From: JADHLJ01 sp038116915
GTDB taxonomy: Bacteria; Pseudomonadota; Alphaproteobacteria; Thalassobaculales; Thalassobaculaceae
Direction: 5' to 3'
Length of the DNA: 64,000 bases
Assembly (NCBI GenBank): GCA_038116915.1
Contig: JAYOEU010000004.1
Location: 7,494 to 71,493, forward strand
Shown here: piece by piece, positions 31,759 to 40,261 of the stretch
Position numbering within the stretch: position 1 is the stretch's first letter
Layout: each line of letters starts with the position of its first letter
Position numbers and translations under genes: made by a program
Notes under the pieces: generated by a model
The model's input: the letters and a program-made list of their open reading frames with translations, nothing else
What the model was told of the DNA's origin: nothing
Database searches by the model: none

Positions 31759-32849
31759 CCGCGGCCACGCCCGTGCCTGAGCCCGTGCCGATGACCGTGC
31801 TTACGGGCTTTCTCGGCAGCGGCAAGACCACGCTTATTGCCAACCTGCTGCGCCGCCCGGAATTGGCCCGCACCGCCGTGATCATCAACGAGTTCGGCGA
31901 AATCGGCCTCGATCATGAGTTGATCGAGAGCAGCGAGGAGGATTTGGTCGAGCTCAGCACCGGATGCCTGTGCTGCGTGATGCGGGGCGATCTGACCAAC
32001 GCGGTCCACCGTCTGTTGGATAAACGCGCCGAAGGCCGGGGCTTCGAGCGGATCGTTCTGGAAACCACGGGGCTCGCCGATCCGGCGCCGATCGTCCATG
32101 CCCTGATCGCCGATCCGGCGTTGCGGGCTCTGGTGCGTCTCGATCGCGTCGCGGTTACCGTCGACGCTCTGACGGCGCTCGAATCGCTCGACGCACATGA
32201 GGAAAGCCGAAACCAGGTGGCGCTGGCGGATGTGCTGCTGGTGACCAAGACCGATCTCGGCAATGGCGACGTGGAGGCCGTGCTGGACCGCGTCGGCGGG
32301 ATCAACCCGGAAGCGGTCGTGCATTTTCCGGTCCGCGGGGAGGTCGACCCCGAAGTCATCATAGGCGGGGCCTCAATGTCGGCAGGACCCTTCGAGACGG
32401 GCGCGGGGCGCCCTCCTCAGGGTGAGTGGACTGTTGAAAACGACGGGCTCACCCAGAGGAGACCCGAAGGGTCGTCTCGAAGGGTCTTGTCGGACCAACA
32501 TGGACATCATCACGGCCATGGACCGGATGAAATCACATCCGTGTCCTTGCGGCTCGAAAACCCCATCCCCGCCGTCGCATTGACTCTGTTCCTGCAAGCG
32601 CTGGCCGAGACCCTGGGGCCGGACCTGCTGCGCCTCAAGGGGATCGTGGAAGTCGCGGAAGCCCGGGAAACGCCCGCCGTGGTGCATGGCGTGCGGCACG
32701 TCTTTCATCCCATGCGCTGGCTGGATGGCTGGCCGGGAGGGAAGAGAGGCTCCCGTCTGGTGCTGATCGGCAAGGGGGTTTCCGAGCCCTGGACGCGGGC
32801 TTTGCTGGAAACCATCATCGAGGAAGTCGCCGAAGCCTCTGGACAATAG
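31755..32849 (+). CDS. COG0523 metal-handling GTPase, copy 2, with embedded palindromic element
   Basis: A 364-residue P-loop GTPase. Walker A GFLGSGKTT lies at 18-26, the CLCC metal site at C71, C73 and C74, and ETTGLADPAP follows; the C-terminal CobW domain includes LRLKGIVEVAE and HVFHPMRWLDGWPG. Residues of about 209-246 (SAGPFETGAGRPPQ through RRVLSDQ) are encoded by a 111-bp cloverleaf palindrome that keeps the frame. They fall just before a short HGHHHGHG stretch and have no counterpart in the other two copies. Operon position between a Zn carbamoylase and a metal-dependent hydantoinase suggests it metallates one or both. Confidence 0.9.
   Translation: MTAATPVPEPVPMTVLTGFLGSGKTTLIANLLRRPELARTAVIINEFGEIGLDHELIESSEEDLVELSTGCLCCVMRGDLTNAVHRLLDKRAEGRGFERIVLETTGLADPAPIVHALIADPALRALVRLDRVAVTVDALTALESLDAHEESRNQVALADVLLVTKTDLGNGDVEAVLDRVGGINPEAVVHFPVRGEVDPEVIIGGASMSAGPFETGAGRPPQGEWTVENDGLTQRRPEGSSRRVLSDQHGHHHGHGPDEITSVSLRLENPIPAVALTLFLQALAETLGPDLLRLKGIVEVAEARETPAVVHGVRHVFHPMRWLDGWPGGKRGSRLVLIGKGVSEPWTRALLETIIEEVAEASGQ
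32381..32491. repeat. Cloverleaf palindromic element, copy 2, inside the COG0523 gene
   Basis: A 111-bp element (37 codons, in frame). Outer arms GGCAGGACCCTTCGAGAC (32381-32398) and GTCTCGAAGGGTCTTGTC (32474-32491) pair with two mismatches. Inside are the hairpin GGGCGC-GGG-GCGCCC, an inner stem CCTCAGGGTGAG/CTCACCCAGAGG with one mismatch, and the hairpin GACCC-GAA-GGGTC. The order and pairing match copy 1 at 23831, while both side hairpins differ in sequence, so base pairing rather than sequence is preserved. Confidence 0.88.
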
Positions 32850-32899
32850 GGGGCGGGGTTCGGGAAACTCGGGGAAAATCTGTTCAAGGGAGACCGGCC

Positions 32900-34324
32900 A
32901 TGTTCGATCTGATCCTGCGCGGCGGAACCGTCGTCACCCCGCATGGTGTCGGCACCCATGACGTGGCGGTGTCCGGCGAGACCATCGCCGCGATCACCAA
33001 TCCCGGCGCGATCGGCGATGAGCAGGCCCGGCGCTCCGTCGATGTGTCCGGCAAGATCGTCATGCCCGGCGGGATCGACCCGCATGTCCATTGCAAGTGG
33101 CACATGCCGTTGCCCGGTGGTGGGGTCGGTTATACCGACGGACCCGAGGTGGTCAGCCGGGCTGCATTGTTCGGCGGCACCACGACGATGATTGATTTCG
33201 CCGCCCGCATGGAGGACCTGCCTCTGCGCGAGGTCATCGCCAAGCGGGATCAGGATTGGGCCGGCAACTGTTATTGCGACTACGCCTACCATGTCATGCT
33301 GCTGGGCGATGTCGAGCCGCCGATTCTGAACGAGTTGGAAAGCGTGCTGACCGACGGGTATCCGACGGTCAAGATCTTCACCACCAACATCACCCCGAGC
33401 CGGTCCGGCCGGATGGTGCATTTCGGCGACATCTGGGAAGTCTTCAAGATCCTGACCCGCAACGGCGGGCTCGGCGTGATCCACGCCGAGGACAACGACA
33501 TCGTCATGCACATGTACGAGAAGCTGATCCGCGAGGGCCGGGTCAGTTTTCACAATCTCGCCGAGGTGCATAACACGCTGTCGGAGGACCTGTCGTTCCG
33601 CCGGGTGATCCGCCTGGCGGAAGCCGAGAAGACGCCGCTCTACATGATGCATGTGAGCGCCGGAACCGGCGTGCAGGCGATCCGCGAGGCCCGCGCCAAG
33701 GGCCAGCCGATCTACGGCGAGACCCTGCATCAGTACATGCTTTACAATTCCGAGGACTACAAGCGGCCGAACGGCCAGATCTATCACACCTATCCCTCGC
33801 TGAAATCGCCGGAGGACCAGGCGGCCCTGTGGGCGGGCACTTTGGACGGCGCCATAAACGCGGTGGCGACGGACGAGATCTGCTGCACGTTGCAGACCAA
33901 GCTGATCGGCGACCGTATCGATGATACGACCGGCGGCAATGCAGGCGTCGAGCCCCGGGTCGCGGTGATGTATCAGGAGATGGTGACGGCGCGGGGCTAT
34001 TCGCTGGAACGCTTCGTCGATCTGGTCTCGACCAATGCCGCCAAGATCATGGGCCTCTATCCGCGCAAGGGCGCGATCGCGGTCGGCAGCGACGCGGACA
34101 TCGCGGTGCTTGATCCGACGATCCGCAAGAAGGTCCGCGTCGAGGACTTGCACGAGACCGACTACAGCCCGTGGGAGGGCCACGAGATTTCCGCCTGGCC
34201 GGTCATGACCTTGCTGCGCGGCAAGGTCATGGTCGAGGGCGGCGCGTTCAAGGGAGCCTTGTCGGACGGCAAGTATCTCAAGCGCGCCATCGCCGAGGAC
34301 GTGCGCAAGGCGCCGGCGCTCTGA
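32900..34324 (+). CDS. hydA: Dihydropyrimidinase / D-hydantoinase
   Basis: A 474-residue amidohydrolase-superfamily enzyme that opens the ring of dihydropyrimidines or hydantoins to N-carbamoyl amino acids. Binuclear metal ligands are visible: GGIDPHVHCKWH (H62, H64), the carbamylated Lys in PTVKIFTTN (K158), IHAEDND (H195), MMHVSAGTG (H251) and ATDEICCT (D325). GGGAGACCGGCC precedes the ATG. It lies 50 nt after the COG0523 GTPase; the carbamoylase at 30182 would act on its product. Dihydropyrimidine dehydrogenase genes are absent, so the natural substrate may not be uracil-derived. The TDEICC variant in place of the more usual TDH may alter substrate range. Confidence 0.9.
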   Translation: MFDLILRGGTVVTPHGVGTHDVAVSGETIAAITNPGAIGDEQARRSVDVSGKIVMPGGIDPHVHCKWHMPLPGGGVGYTDGPEVVSRAALFGGTTTMIDFAARMEDLPLREVIAKRDQDWAGNCYCDYAYHVMLLGDVEPPILNELESVLTDGYPTVKIFTTNITPSRSGRMVHFGDIWEVFKILTRNGGLGVIHAEDNDIVMHMYEKLIREGRVSFHNLAEVHNTLSEDLSFRRVIRLAEAEKTPLYMMHVSAGTGVQAIREARAKGQPIYGETLHQYMLYNSEDYKRPNGQIYHTYPSLKSPEDQAALWAGTLDGAINAVATDEICCTLQTKLIGDRIDDTTGGNAGVEPRVAVMYQEMVTARGYSLERFVDLVSTNAAKIMGLYPRKGAIAVGSDADIAVLDPTIRKKVRVEDLHETDYSPWEGHEISAWPVMTLLRGKVMVEGGAFKGALSDGKYLKRAIAEDVRKAPAL

Positions 34325-34351
34325 GCCTTCGGCCAGAGGCAGCGGACCTGA

Positions 34352-36151
34352 TCAGTCCTTCAGGCTTACCTTTACGTAGGAGCCGGGGGCGTCTTCAAGC
34401 ACCGCCAGCGCGCCGTCGCCCGGGACCCGCGCGGGAACCTTGCCGCCGCCATGGCGCGATAGCCACTTCTCCCATTCCGGCCACCACGACCCATCGTGCC
34501 AGGTCGCGCCGTCGAGCCATTTTTCCGGCTCTTTCGGTTTGCGGGTGTTCGTGTAGTAGCCGTATTTCGGCGGATCGGCGGGCGGATTGACGACGCCCGC
34601 GATATGGCCCGAGCCCGCGAGAACGAACCGGACCGGGCCCTGATAGATCTGGGTTGCCCGATAGGTCGACATCCACGGCGCGATATGATCCTCCTTGGTG
34701 GACAGAATGAAGGTCGGCGTTTGCAACGTCGACAAGTCGATCGACACCCCGTCCAGGGTGATCCCGCCGGGCTCCACCAGCTTGTTCTCGTGGTACATCT
34801 TGCGCAGATAGTAACTGTGCATCTCCGCCGGCATGCGGGTGGAATCCGAGTTCCAGTACAGCAGGTCGAACGGGAAGGGATCCTTGCCGAGGAGATAGTT
34901 GTTGACCACGAAGGACCAGATCAGATCGTTCGCGCGCATCATGTTGAAGGTCGTCGACATCGCCGCGCCGTCGAGGTAGCCGTCCTTTTCCATGCGTTCC
35001 TCGAGCGCGCTGAGCTGCTCCTCGTCGATGAACACACCAAGCTCGCCGGGTTTTTCGAAATCGACCATCGTGGTGAAGAAGGTGATGCTTTTGACCCGGT
35101 CGTCGCCCTTGGCCGTGAGATAGGCGAGGGTGGCGGCCATCAGGGTGCCGCCGATGCAATAGCCGATGGCGTTGATCTCGCGCATGCCGGTCGCTTGTTC
35201 CACCGCGCCCAAGGCCGCGATCGGCCCTTCGAGCATGTAGTCCGTGAAGGATTTGGCGGCCAGATCCGCGTCCGGATTGACCCAGGAGACGACGAACACC
35301 GTGATGCCCTGCGAGACGGCCCACTTGATGAACGAGTTTTTCTCACGCAGGTCCAGAATGTAGTACTTGTTGATCCACGGCGGAACGATCAGCAGCGGGC
35401 GCTTGTAGACCGTTTCGGTTGTCGGGCTGTACTGGATCAGCTGCATCAAATCGTTCTGATAGACGATTTTGCCGGGCGTGGTGGCGATGTTCCCACCGAC
35501 CTCGAAGGCGTCGGAATCGGTCATTTTGATCGCCAGTCGACCTTCACCGCGCTCCAGGTCGTCGAGCAGATTGGTCAGTCCCTTGACGAGATTTTCGCCG
35601 CCGGATTCCATCGTGGCGCGAAGCACATCGGGATTGGTCATGGCGAAATTCGTCGGCGCCAGCGCATCGATGAACTGCCGGGTGTGGAAGTCCACCTTGG
35701 CGGCGGTTTTCGCATCCATGCCGTCCACCGCGCGGACCGTGTCGCGGATCCAGTGCGCGGTCAGCAGATAGCTTTGCTTGATATGGTCGAAAACCAGGTT
35801 CTGCTGCCACTCGTCGCTTTTGAAGCGCCGATCATCGGCGTCCGGCGCCGCGACCGGCTTGGCCTCGCCGCCCATCATCCGGCTGGCCGTGGACTGCCAC
35901 AGATCCATATAGCCCTGCCAGAGCGCCATCTGCGCCTGGGCGGCCTTGGCCGGGTCGGCCATGAAGTTCCGTGCCAGTTCCATGAAAGCCGAGCCGATAT
36001 TCATCGGGTCCGCCATGCCGAAGGAGTCATCCAGGTTGTTGCGGGCCATGAAGTCGGCCACCAGACGCTGAGAGCGTTCGGCGATGTCGGTCATCATCCC
36101 GGCCATCCGCTCGGGGTCCGGGGATTGGAGGTCTGACTTCCGGTCGGTCAT
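34352..36151 (-). CDS. phaC: Class I poly(3-hydroxyalkanoate) synthase PhaC
   Basis: A 599-residue PHA synthase that polymerises (R)-3-hydroxyacyl-CoA on granule surfaces. The lipase-like box GYCIGG lies at 330-335 with nucleophile C332, the catalytic Asp is in LSTKEDHIAPW, and the His in AGSGHIAGVVNPP. The length and N-terminal region (ADPAKAAQAQMALWQGYMDLW) are those of class I enzymes, which need no PhaE subunit. GGGAGA precedes the ATG at 36151. phaA, phaB and phasin genes are not in the window. A TTGTTGCGTCGCAAAA element about 76 bp upstream may bind PhaR. Confidence 0.93.
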   Translation of the reverse strand: MTDRKSDLQSPDPERMAGMMTDIAERSQRLVADFMARNNLDDSFGMADPMNIGSAFMELARNFMADPAKAAQAQMALWQGYMDLWQSTASRMMGGEAKPVAAPDADDRRFKSDEWQQNLVFDHIKQSYLLTAHWIRDTVRAVDGMDAKTAAKVDFHTRQFIDALAPTNFAMTNPDVLRATMESGGENLVKGLTNLLDDLERGEGRLAIKMTDSDAFEVGGNIATTPGKIVYQNDLMQLIQYSPTTETVYKRPLLIVPPWINKYYILDLREKNSFIKWAVSQGITVFVVSWVNPDADLAAKSFTDYMLEGPIAALGAVEQATGMREINAIGYCIGGTLMAATLAYLTAKGDDRVKSITFFTTMVDFEKPGELGVFIDEEQLSALEERMEKDGYLDGAAMSTTFNMMRANDLIWSFVVNNYLLGKDPFPFDLLYWNSDSTRMPAEMHSYYLRKMYHENKLVEPGGITLDGVSIDLSTLQTPTFILSTKEDHIAPWMSTYRATQIYQGPVRFVLAGSGHIAGVVNPPADPPKYGYYTNTRKPKEPEKWLDGATWHDGSWWPEWEKWLSRHGGGKVPARVPGDGALAVLEDAPGSYVKVSLKD

Positions 36152-36226
36152 CGCGGGTCTCCCTATTCGCGCTCAAGCCATGCGGGATCTCGGCTTTTCG
36201 CAGTTCCGAATAGGGGTGGTTCTATA

Positions 36227-36242
36227 TTGTTGCGTCGCAAAA
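36227..36242. promoter_or_regulatory. Possible PhaR operator upstream of phaC
   Basis: TTGTTGCGTCGCAAAA contains the palindrome TTGCG-T-CGCAA in an AT-rich stretch between the divergent phaC and OmpA-like genes. PhaR repressors of alphaproteobacteria bind TGC-rich palindromes near phaC and phasin genes. Only one site is seen and phaR is not in this window. Confidence 0.35.
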
Positions 36243-36387
36243 TCAAGTTTATATTGCACCTGCGAAGAGAATGCTTCGTCGCTAAATGCCGTGCATTTCA
36301 TCGCCATTCCTCAACGAAATCTATGTCTGGACCGGCGTATGTGCTAAAGCGTGCCGGTGCGTCTGGGCATAGAAGAGGACTGAGTCG

Positions 36388-37773
36388 ATGCGACGACACG
36401 GCATTGAAGGCAAACTGGCGTCAGCGAAACCGCTTTCGGGGGTTTGGGTGACGCGCGCCGGCGCGGCGGCGCTTGTGCTGGCATTGACCGCGTGCTCGTC
36501 GCTTCCGGATGTTCCTGACTACGCCAATCCGGTGGAATGGTACAGATCGACGACCGATATGGTCGGCGGCTGGTTCAAGGACGAGGAGGCGAAAGTCGAG
36601 TCCGCGTCCGATACGGCAAAGGACGCGAAAAGCGGCGCCGCGAAAAGCGAGGAGAAATTCCCCACGCTCGCAAGCGTTCCGGAAAAACCGAAGCCCGCTT
36701 CGAGCGCCGAGGAACGCGAAAAGCTGAAAAACGAGCTGGCATCCGACCGGGCGAATGCTCGCTATACCGAGGAAAAGCCGAAGGGTGCGGTGAAGGTGGA
36801 AGCGCCGGCCGCTAAACCGGCTCCCGTTGTCGCGACGGCTCCCTCGGTCGCGGCCCCGCCGGTAGTCCGGAGTGCGCCTGCTCCCGTTGCTGCTCCAGCG
36901 CCCGCGCCTGCGCCCGCCTCGCAAGGCGAGAGTGCCAGGGGATTGGCCCGCCTGCCGTCCCAGGTCTACGACGGCAAACGCTCGAGCCTTTGGCCGAATG
37001 CGCCGGCGCCTCAGTCGTCAAGCGATGTGGCGACCACGTCGGCGCGCGTGAGCGGGTCCAAGATCACCACATCCGGCACGATGAACACGCCCGCAACGAG
37101 CCGGATAATCGCCCCGGCCCCGGCTCCGGCCCTAGCCCCGGCCCCGGCCGCTCCGATGCCGGAAGCCGGCGCCAAACAATCGATGAATACGGAACAGGGT
37201 AGCGCCGCGACGCAGACCGCCGCCGCGCCCGTCGCCCCGCCGGCGCCCGAAATCCCGCCGAGGTTCACCTTGACGCCGCCAGGCTCCGGAGGAACGGATG
37301 CGGCGGCGTCGAGCGAAAGCACGATGCCACGGCTGCAACTGACGCCGCCCGCCGGCATGTCGACGGCCTCGGGTTCCGACGGTGGCCAGCCGATGCTTGC
37401 TCTTGGCGGATATGATCAGGGCGGGGCGGCCGGGATCGTGAACTTCGCGCATGGATCGGCGCGGCTCTCCTCATCCGATCTTGCGACATTGCGCGGTCTC
37501 GCCAAGGAAGCGCTTGAGCGGGGCATGTATATGAGGGTGGTCGGACATGCCTCGATGCGGACTCGCGACATGGATCCGTTCGAGCATGCGCTGGCGAATT
37601 TCAATGTCTCGGTTGCCCGCGCCAACGCGGTGGCGTCCGCCCTGATGGAGATGGGCGTCCCAGCCGAACAGCTTATCGTCGACGCGGTCGGGGACACGCA
37701 GCCTGTGTACTCCGAGGCGATGCCGTCCGGCGAGGAAGGCAATCGGCGGACCGAGATCTTTCTGGAATCCTGA
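36388..37773 (+). CDS. OmpA-family lipoprotein with Pro/Ala-rich spacer
   Basis: A 461-residue lipoprotein. A hydrophobic signal ends in the lipobox LTAC with Cys36 as the lipidation site. A charged segment (about 50-125) and a long Ala/Pro-rich spacer (APAPAPAP-type runs at about 160-250) act as a periplasmic stalk. The C-terminal OmpA domain (about 345-461) contains VNFAHGSARLSSSDLATLRG, VVGHASMRTR and EGNRRTEIFL, the peptidoglycan-binding pattern. It probably links the outer membrane to the cell wall. The GAGGACTGAGTCG stretch before the ATG gives a fair ribosome-binding site. It diverges from phaC. The stalk is a low-complexity expansion, so length may vary between strains. Confidence 0.82.
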   Translation: MRRHGIEGKLASAKPLSGVWVTRAGAAALVLALTACSSLPDVPDYANPVEWYRSTTDMVGGWFKDEEAKVESASDTAKDAKSGAAKSEEKFPTLASVPEKPKPASSAEEREKLKNELASDRANARYTEEKPKGAVKVEAPAAKPAPVVATAPSVAAPPVVRSAPAPVAAPAPAPAPASQGESARGLARLPSQVYDGKRSSLWPNAPAPQSSSDVATTSARVSGSKITTSGTMNTPATSRIIAPAPAPALAPAPAAPMPEAGAKQSMNTEQGSAATQTAAAPVAPPAPEIPPRFTLTPPGSGGTDAAASSESTMPRLQLTPPAGMSTASGSDGGQPMLALGGYDQGGAAGIVNFAHGSARLSSSDLATLRGLAKEALERGMYMRVVGHASMRTRDMDPFEHALANFNVSVARANAVASALMEMGVPAEQLIVDAVGDTQPVYSEAMPSGEEGNRRTEIFLES

Positions 37774-37809
37774 CGACCTGGTGATCCCGGCAAGGCGTTC
37801 CGCGTCGTG

Positions 37810-37827
37810 GAGCCGATCATTCGGCTC
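37810..37827. terminator. Short perfect hairpin between the OmpA-like and hom genes
   Basis: GAGCCGA-TCAT-TCGGCTC is a perfect 7-bp stem located 37 nt after the lipoprotein stop. No T tract follows, so termination is uncertain; it may mark the 3' end of the upstream transcript. Confidence 0.35.
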
Positions 37828-37877
37828 GCGAATGCTGTCGGATGGATGGACCAGATTTGCCCGGGGAGTGGGTTGAT

Positions 37878-39170
37878 ATGAGTGATGTTCTGAGGGTCGC
37901 CGTCGCGGGATTGGGAACCGTCGGCGCCGAAACGGTCCGGGTCTTGCGGGAAAATGCGGACCTGGTGGCCAGCCGGGCGGGCAGGCCGGTCCGCGTGGTC
38001 GCGGTATCCGCGCGTGACCGCGCCAAGGATCGGGGATTGGATCTCTCCGGCATCGACTGGCATGACGACGCCGCCACGCTTGCGGGCCGGGATGACGTGG
38101 ATGTGGTTGCCGAATTGATCGGCGGCTCCGAGGGCACCGCCAAGACCCTGGTCGAGACCGCGCTCGGCGCCGGGAAGTCGGTCGTAACCGCAAACAAGGC
38201 GCTGGTCGCGCATCACGGCGCGGCGCTCGGCGCCTTGGCCGAGGCGAAAGGCGGAACCTTGGCCTTTGAATCGGCCGTGGCCGGCGGCATCCCGATCATC
38301 AAGACCATGCGCGAGGGCTTGTCCGCCAACCGGATCGAGCGGGTCTACGGCATTCTGAACGGCACCTGCAACTACATCCTGACCGTCATGCGCGAGACCG
38401 GACGACCGTTTGCCGATGTCTTGGCGGACGCGCAGGAACTCGGCTATGCCGAAGCTGATCCCGCCTTCGACATTGATGGCGTGGACGCGGCCCACAAGCT
38501 TGCGATACTGGCGTCCATCGCGTTCGGAACCAGGATCGACTTCGACTCGATCTATATCGAGGGCATCCGGCACGTCTCGCCGGTCGATCTGGAATACGCC
38601 CAGGAACTCGGTTACCGGATCAAGCTGCTCGGCATCGCCGAGCGGACCGAGGATGGTATTCAGCAGCGGGTGAAACCCTGCATGGTGCCGGTCACCGCGC
38701 AGATTGCCCAGGTCGACGGGGTGTTCAACGCCGTCGCCGCGGAAGGAAGTTCCGTCGGACCGACCCTGTCCTATGGCCGGGGCGCCGGCGCCGGTCCGAC
38801 CGCCTCGGCGGTGATCGCGGACCTGGTGGATATCGGCGCCGGTCGGCGGGTGCCGGTGTTCGGTGTTCCGGGCGATTCCCTGGCGCCGGCGCGGCCGGTG
38901 GGGATCGAGTCGCTGTCGGGATCGTACTATATCCGGCTGATGGTCATTGACCGGCCGGGCGTCCTCGCGGACCTCACCGCAATCTTCCGCGACGAGCAGG
39001 TATCCGTCGAGGCGCTGATCCAAAGCGGCAGAAACCCTGGCGAAATCGTCCCGGTCGTTCTGACCACCCATGAGACCCAGGACGCGGCGATCCGACGCGC
39101 CATGACCAAGATCGCCGATCTGGAATCCGTCACCGAGGACCCGCGGGTGCTTCGGATCGAGGCGATTTAG
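37878..39170 (+). CDS. hom: Homoserine dehydrogenase
   Basis: A 430-residue monofunctional enzyme reducing aspartate semialdehyde to homoserine. VAVAGLGTVGAETVRVLRE is the Rossmann motif. VTANKALVAHHG, FESAVAGGIPIIK and NGTCNYILT are catalytic-domain signatures, and a C-terminal ACT domain (about 350-430) begins SYYIRLMVIDRPGVLADL, so feedback by threonine is likely. The ATG at 37878 has GGGGAG upstream; an in-frame ATG at 37842 is less likely. It leads the alphaproteobacterial hom-glpX-recJ run and supplies homoserine for the metZ branch encoded at 24479. Confidence 0.95.
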   Translation: MSDVLRVAVAGLGTVGAETVRVLRENADLVASRAGRPVRVVAVSARDRAKDRGLDLSGIDWHDDAATLAGRDDVDVVAELIGGSEGTAKTLVETALGAGKSVVTANKALVAHHGAALGALAEAKGGTLAFESAVAGGIPIIKTMREGLSANRIERVYGILNGTCNYILTVMRETGRPFADVLADAQELGYAEADPAFDIDGVDAAHKLAILASIAFGTRIDFDSIYIEGIRHVSPVDLEYAQELGYRIKLLGIAERTEDGIQQRVKPCMVPVTAQIAQVDGVFNAVAAEGSSVGPTLSYGRGAGAGPTASAVIADLVDIGAGRRVPVFGVPGDSLAPARPVGIESLSGSYYIRLMVIDRPGVLADLTAIFRDEQVSVEALIQSGRNPGEIVPVVLTTHETQDAAIRRAMTKIADLESVTEDPRVLRIEAI

Positions 39171-39252
39171 GCTAATCTGGCCGTCCCTTGCGCGGGCTTT
39201 GGCGCAAGGGCAAAAAGAACGATGCAAACTAACTTCAAACGAGGAAATCGCG

Positions 39253-40254
39253 ATGGCTGACGGCGATGTGGATGAATCCCTGACCATGGATCGAAACCTG
39301 GCCCTGGAAGCGGTGCGCGTGACCGAGGCCGCGGCGCTCGCGGCGTCCAAGCTCATGGGGCGTGGTGATGAGAAGGCCGCCGATCAGGCCGCCGTCGATG
39401 CCATGCGCCGGGCTCTGAACGCGCTTGAGATCGACGGCACGGTGGTGATCGGCGAGGGCGAGCGCGACGAGGCGCCGATGCTCTATATCGGTGAGAAGGT
39501 GGGCGCCGGCGGGCCGAAGGTCGACATCGCCCTGGACCCGCTTGAAGGGACCACGCTGACCGCCAAGGGGCTGCCGAATGCGCTGGCGGTGATCGCGCTC
39601 GCCTCGCATGGCGGGTTTCTGAACGCGCCGGACGTCTACATGGACAAGATCGCCGTCGGCGGCGGCCTGCCGGATGGCGTGGTCGATCTCGACAAGTCGA
39701 TCGGCGACAATCTGAAGGATCTCGCCAAGGCCAAGAACATGGCGATGTCGGACCTGGTGGTGTGTGTCCTCGACCGGCCGCGTCATGCCGAATTGATCGC
39801 CGGAATCCGGGATGCCGGGGCTCGCATCATGCTGATCACCGACGGTGATGTCTCGGGCGTGATCGCGACGTCGGAGCCGCGCAGCGGAATCGATATCTAC
39901 ATGGGGTCCGGCGGCGCGCCCGAGGGCGTGCTGGCGGCCGCCGCGCTGCGTTCCATCGGCGGGCAGATGCAGGGCCGGCTGATGTTCCGCAACGACGACG
40001 AGGTTGCCAGGGCGCGGCGCTGGGGCATCGATGATCTGGATCGCAAATACAAGCTGCTCGATCTCGCGAAGGGCGATGTGATGTTCGCCGCCACGGGGGT
40101 CACCAACGGCACCATGCTGAACGGCGTGCGCCGTTACCCGGGCGGGGCGACCACCCATTCGATCATCATGCGCTCGAAGACCGGTACCGTCCGCACGATC
40201 GAAGCGCGGCATGACTGGCCGCGCAAGCCGATCGACGAAGATCTGAAGGAGTAG
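39253..40254 (+). CDS. glpX: Class II fructose-1,6-bisphosphatase
   Basis: A 333-residue GlpX-type bisphosphatase of gluconeogenesis or the Calvin cycle. VIGEGERDEAPMLYIGEKVG carries metal ligands, and DIALDPLEGTTLTAKG is the catalytic DPLEGT motif. SEPRSGIDIYMGSGGAPEGVLAAAAL and TGVTNGTMLNGVRR are family blocks. GAGGAAATCGCG precedes the ATG at 39253. It sits 82 nt after hom and 7 nt before recJ, an order seen across alphaproteobacteria. The length is standard. Confidence 0.95.
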   Translation: MADGDVDESLTMDRNLALEAVRVTEAAALAASKLMGRGDEKAADQAAVDAMRRALNALEIDGTVVIGEGERDEAPMLYIGEKVGAGGPKVDIALDPLEGTTLTAKGLPNALAVIALASHGGFLNAPDVYMDKIAVGGGLPDGVVDLDKSIGDNLKDLAKAKNMAMSDLVVCVLDRPRHAELIAGIRDAGARIMLITDGDVSGVIATSEPRSGIDIYMGSGGAPEGVLAAAALRSIGGQMQGRLMFRNDDEVARARRWGIDDLDRKYKLLDLAKGDVMFAATGVTNGTMLNGVRRYPGGATTHSIIMRSKTGTVRTIEARHDWPRKPIDEDLKE

Positions 40255-40261
40255 CCCCGCG

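Noticed and set aside
34496..36136. 546-codon plus-strand ORF opposite phaC
   Set aside because: phaC on the minus strand has the complete PHA synthase catalytic triad; the plus translation is low-complexity shadow.
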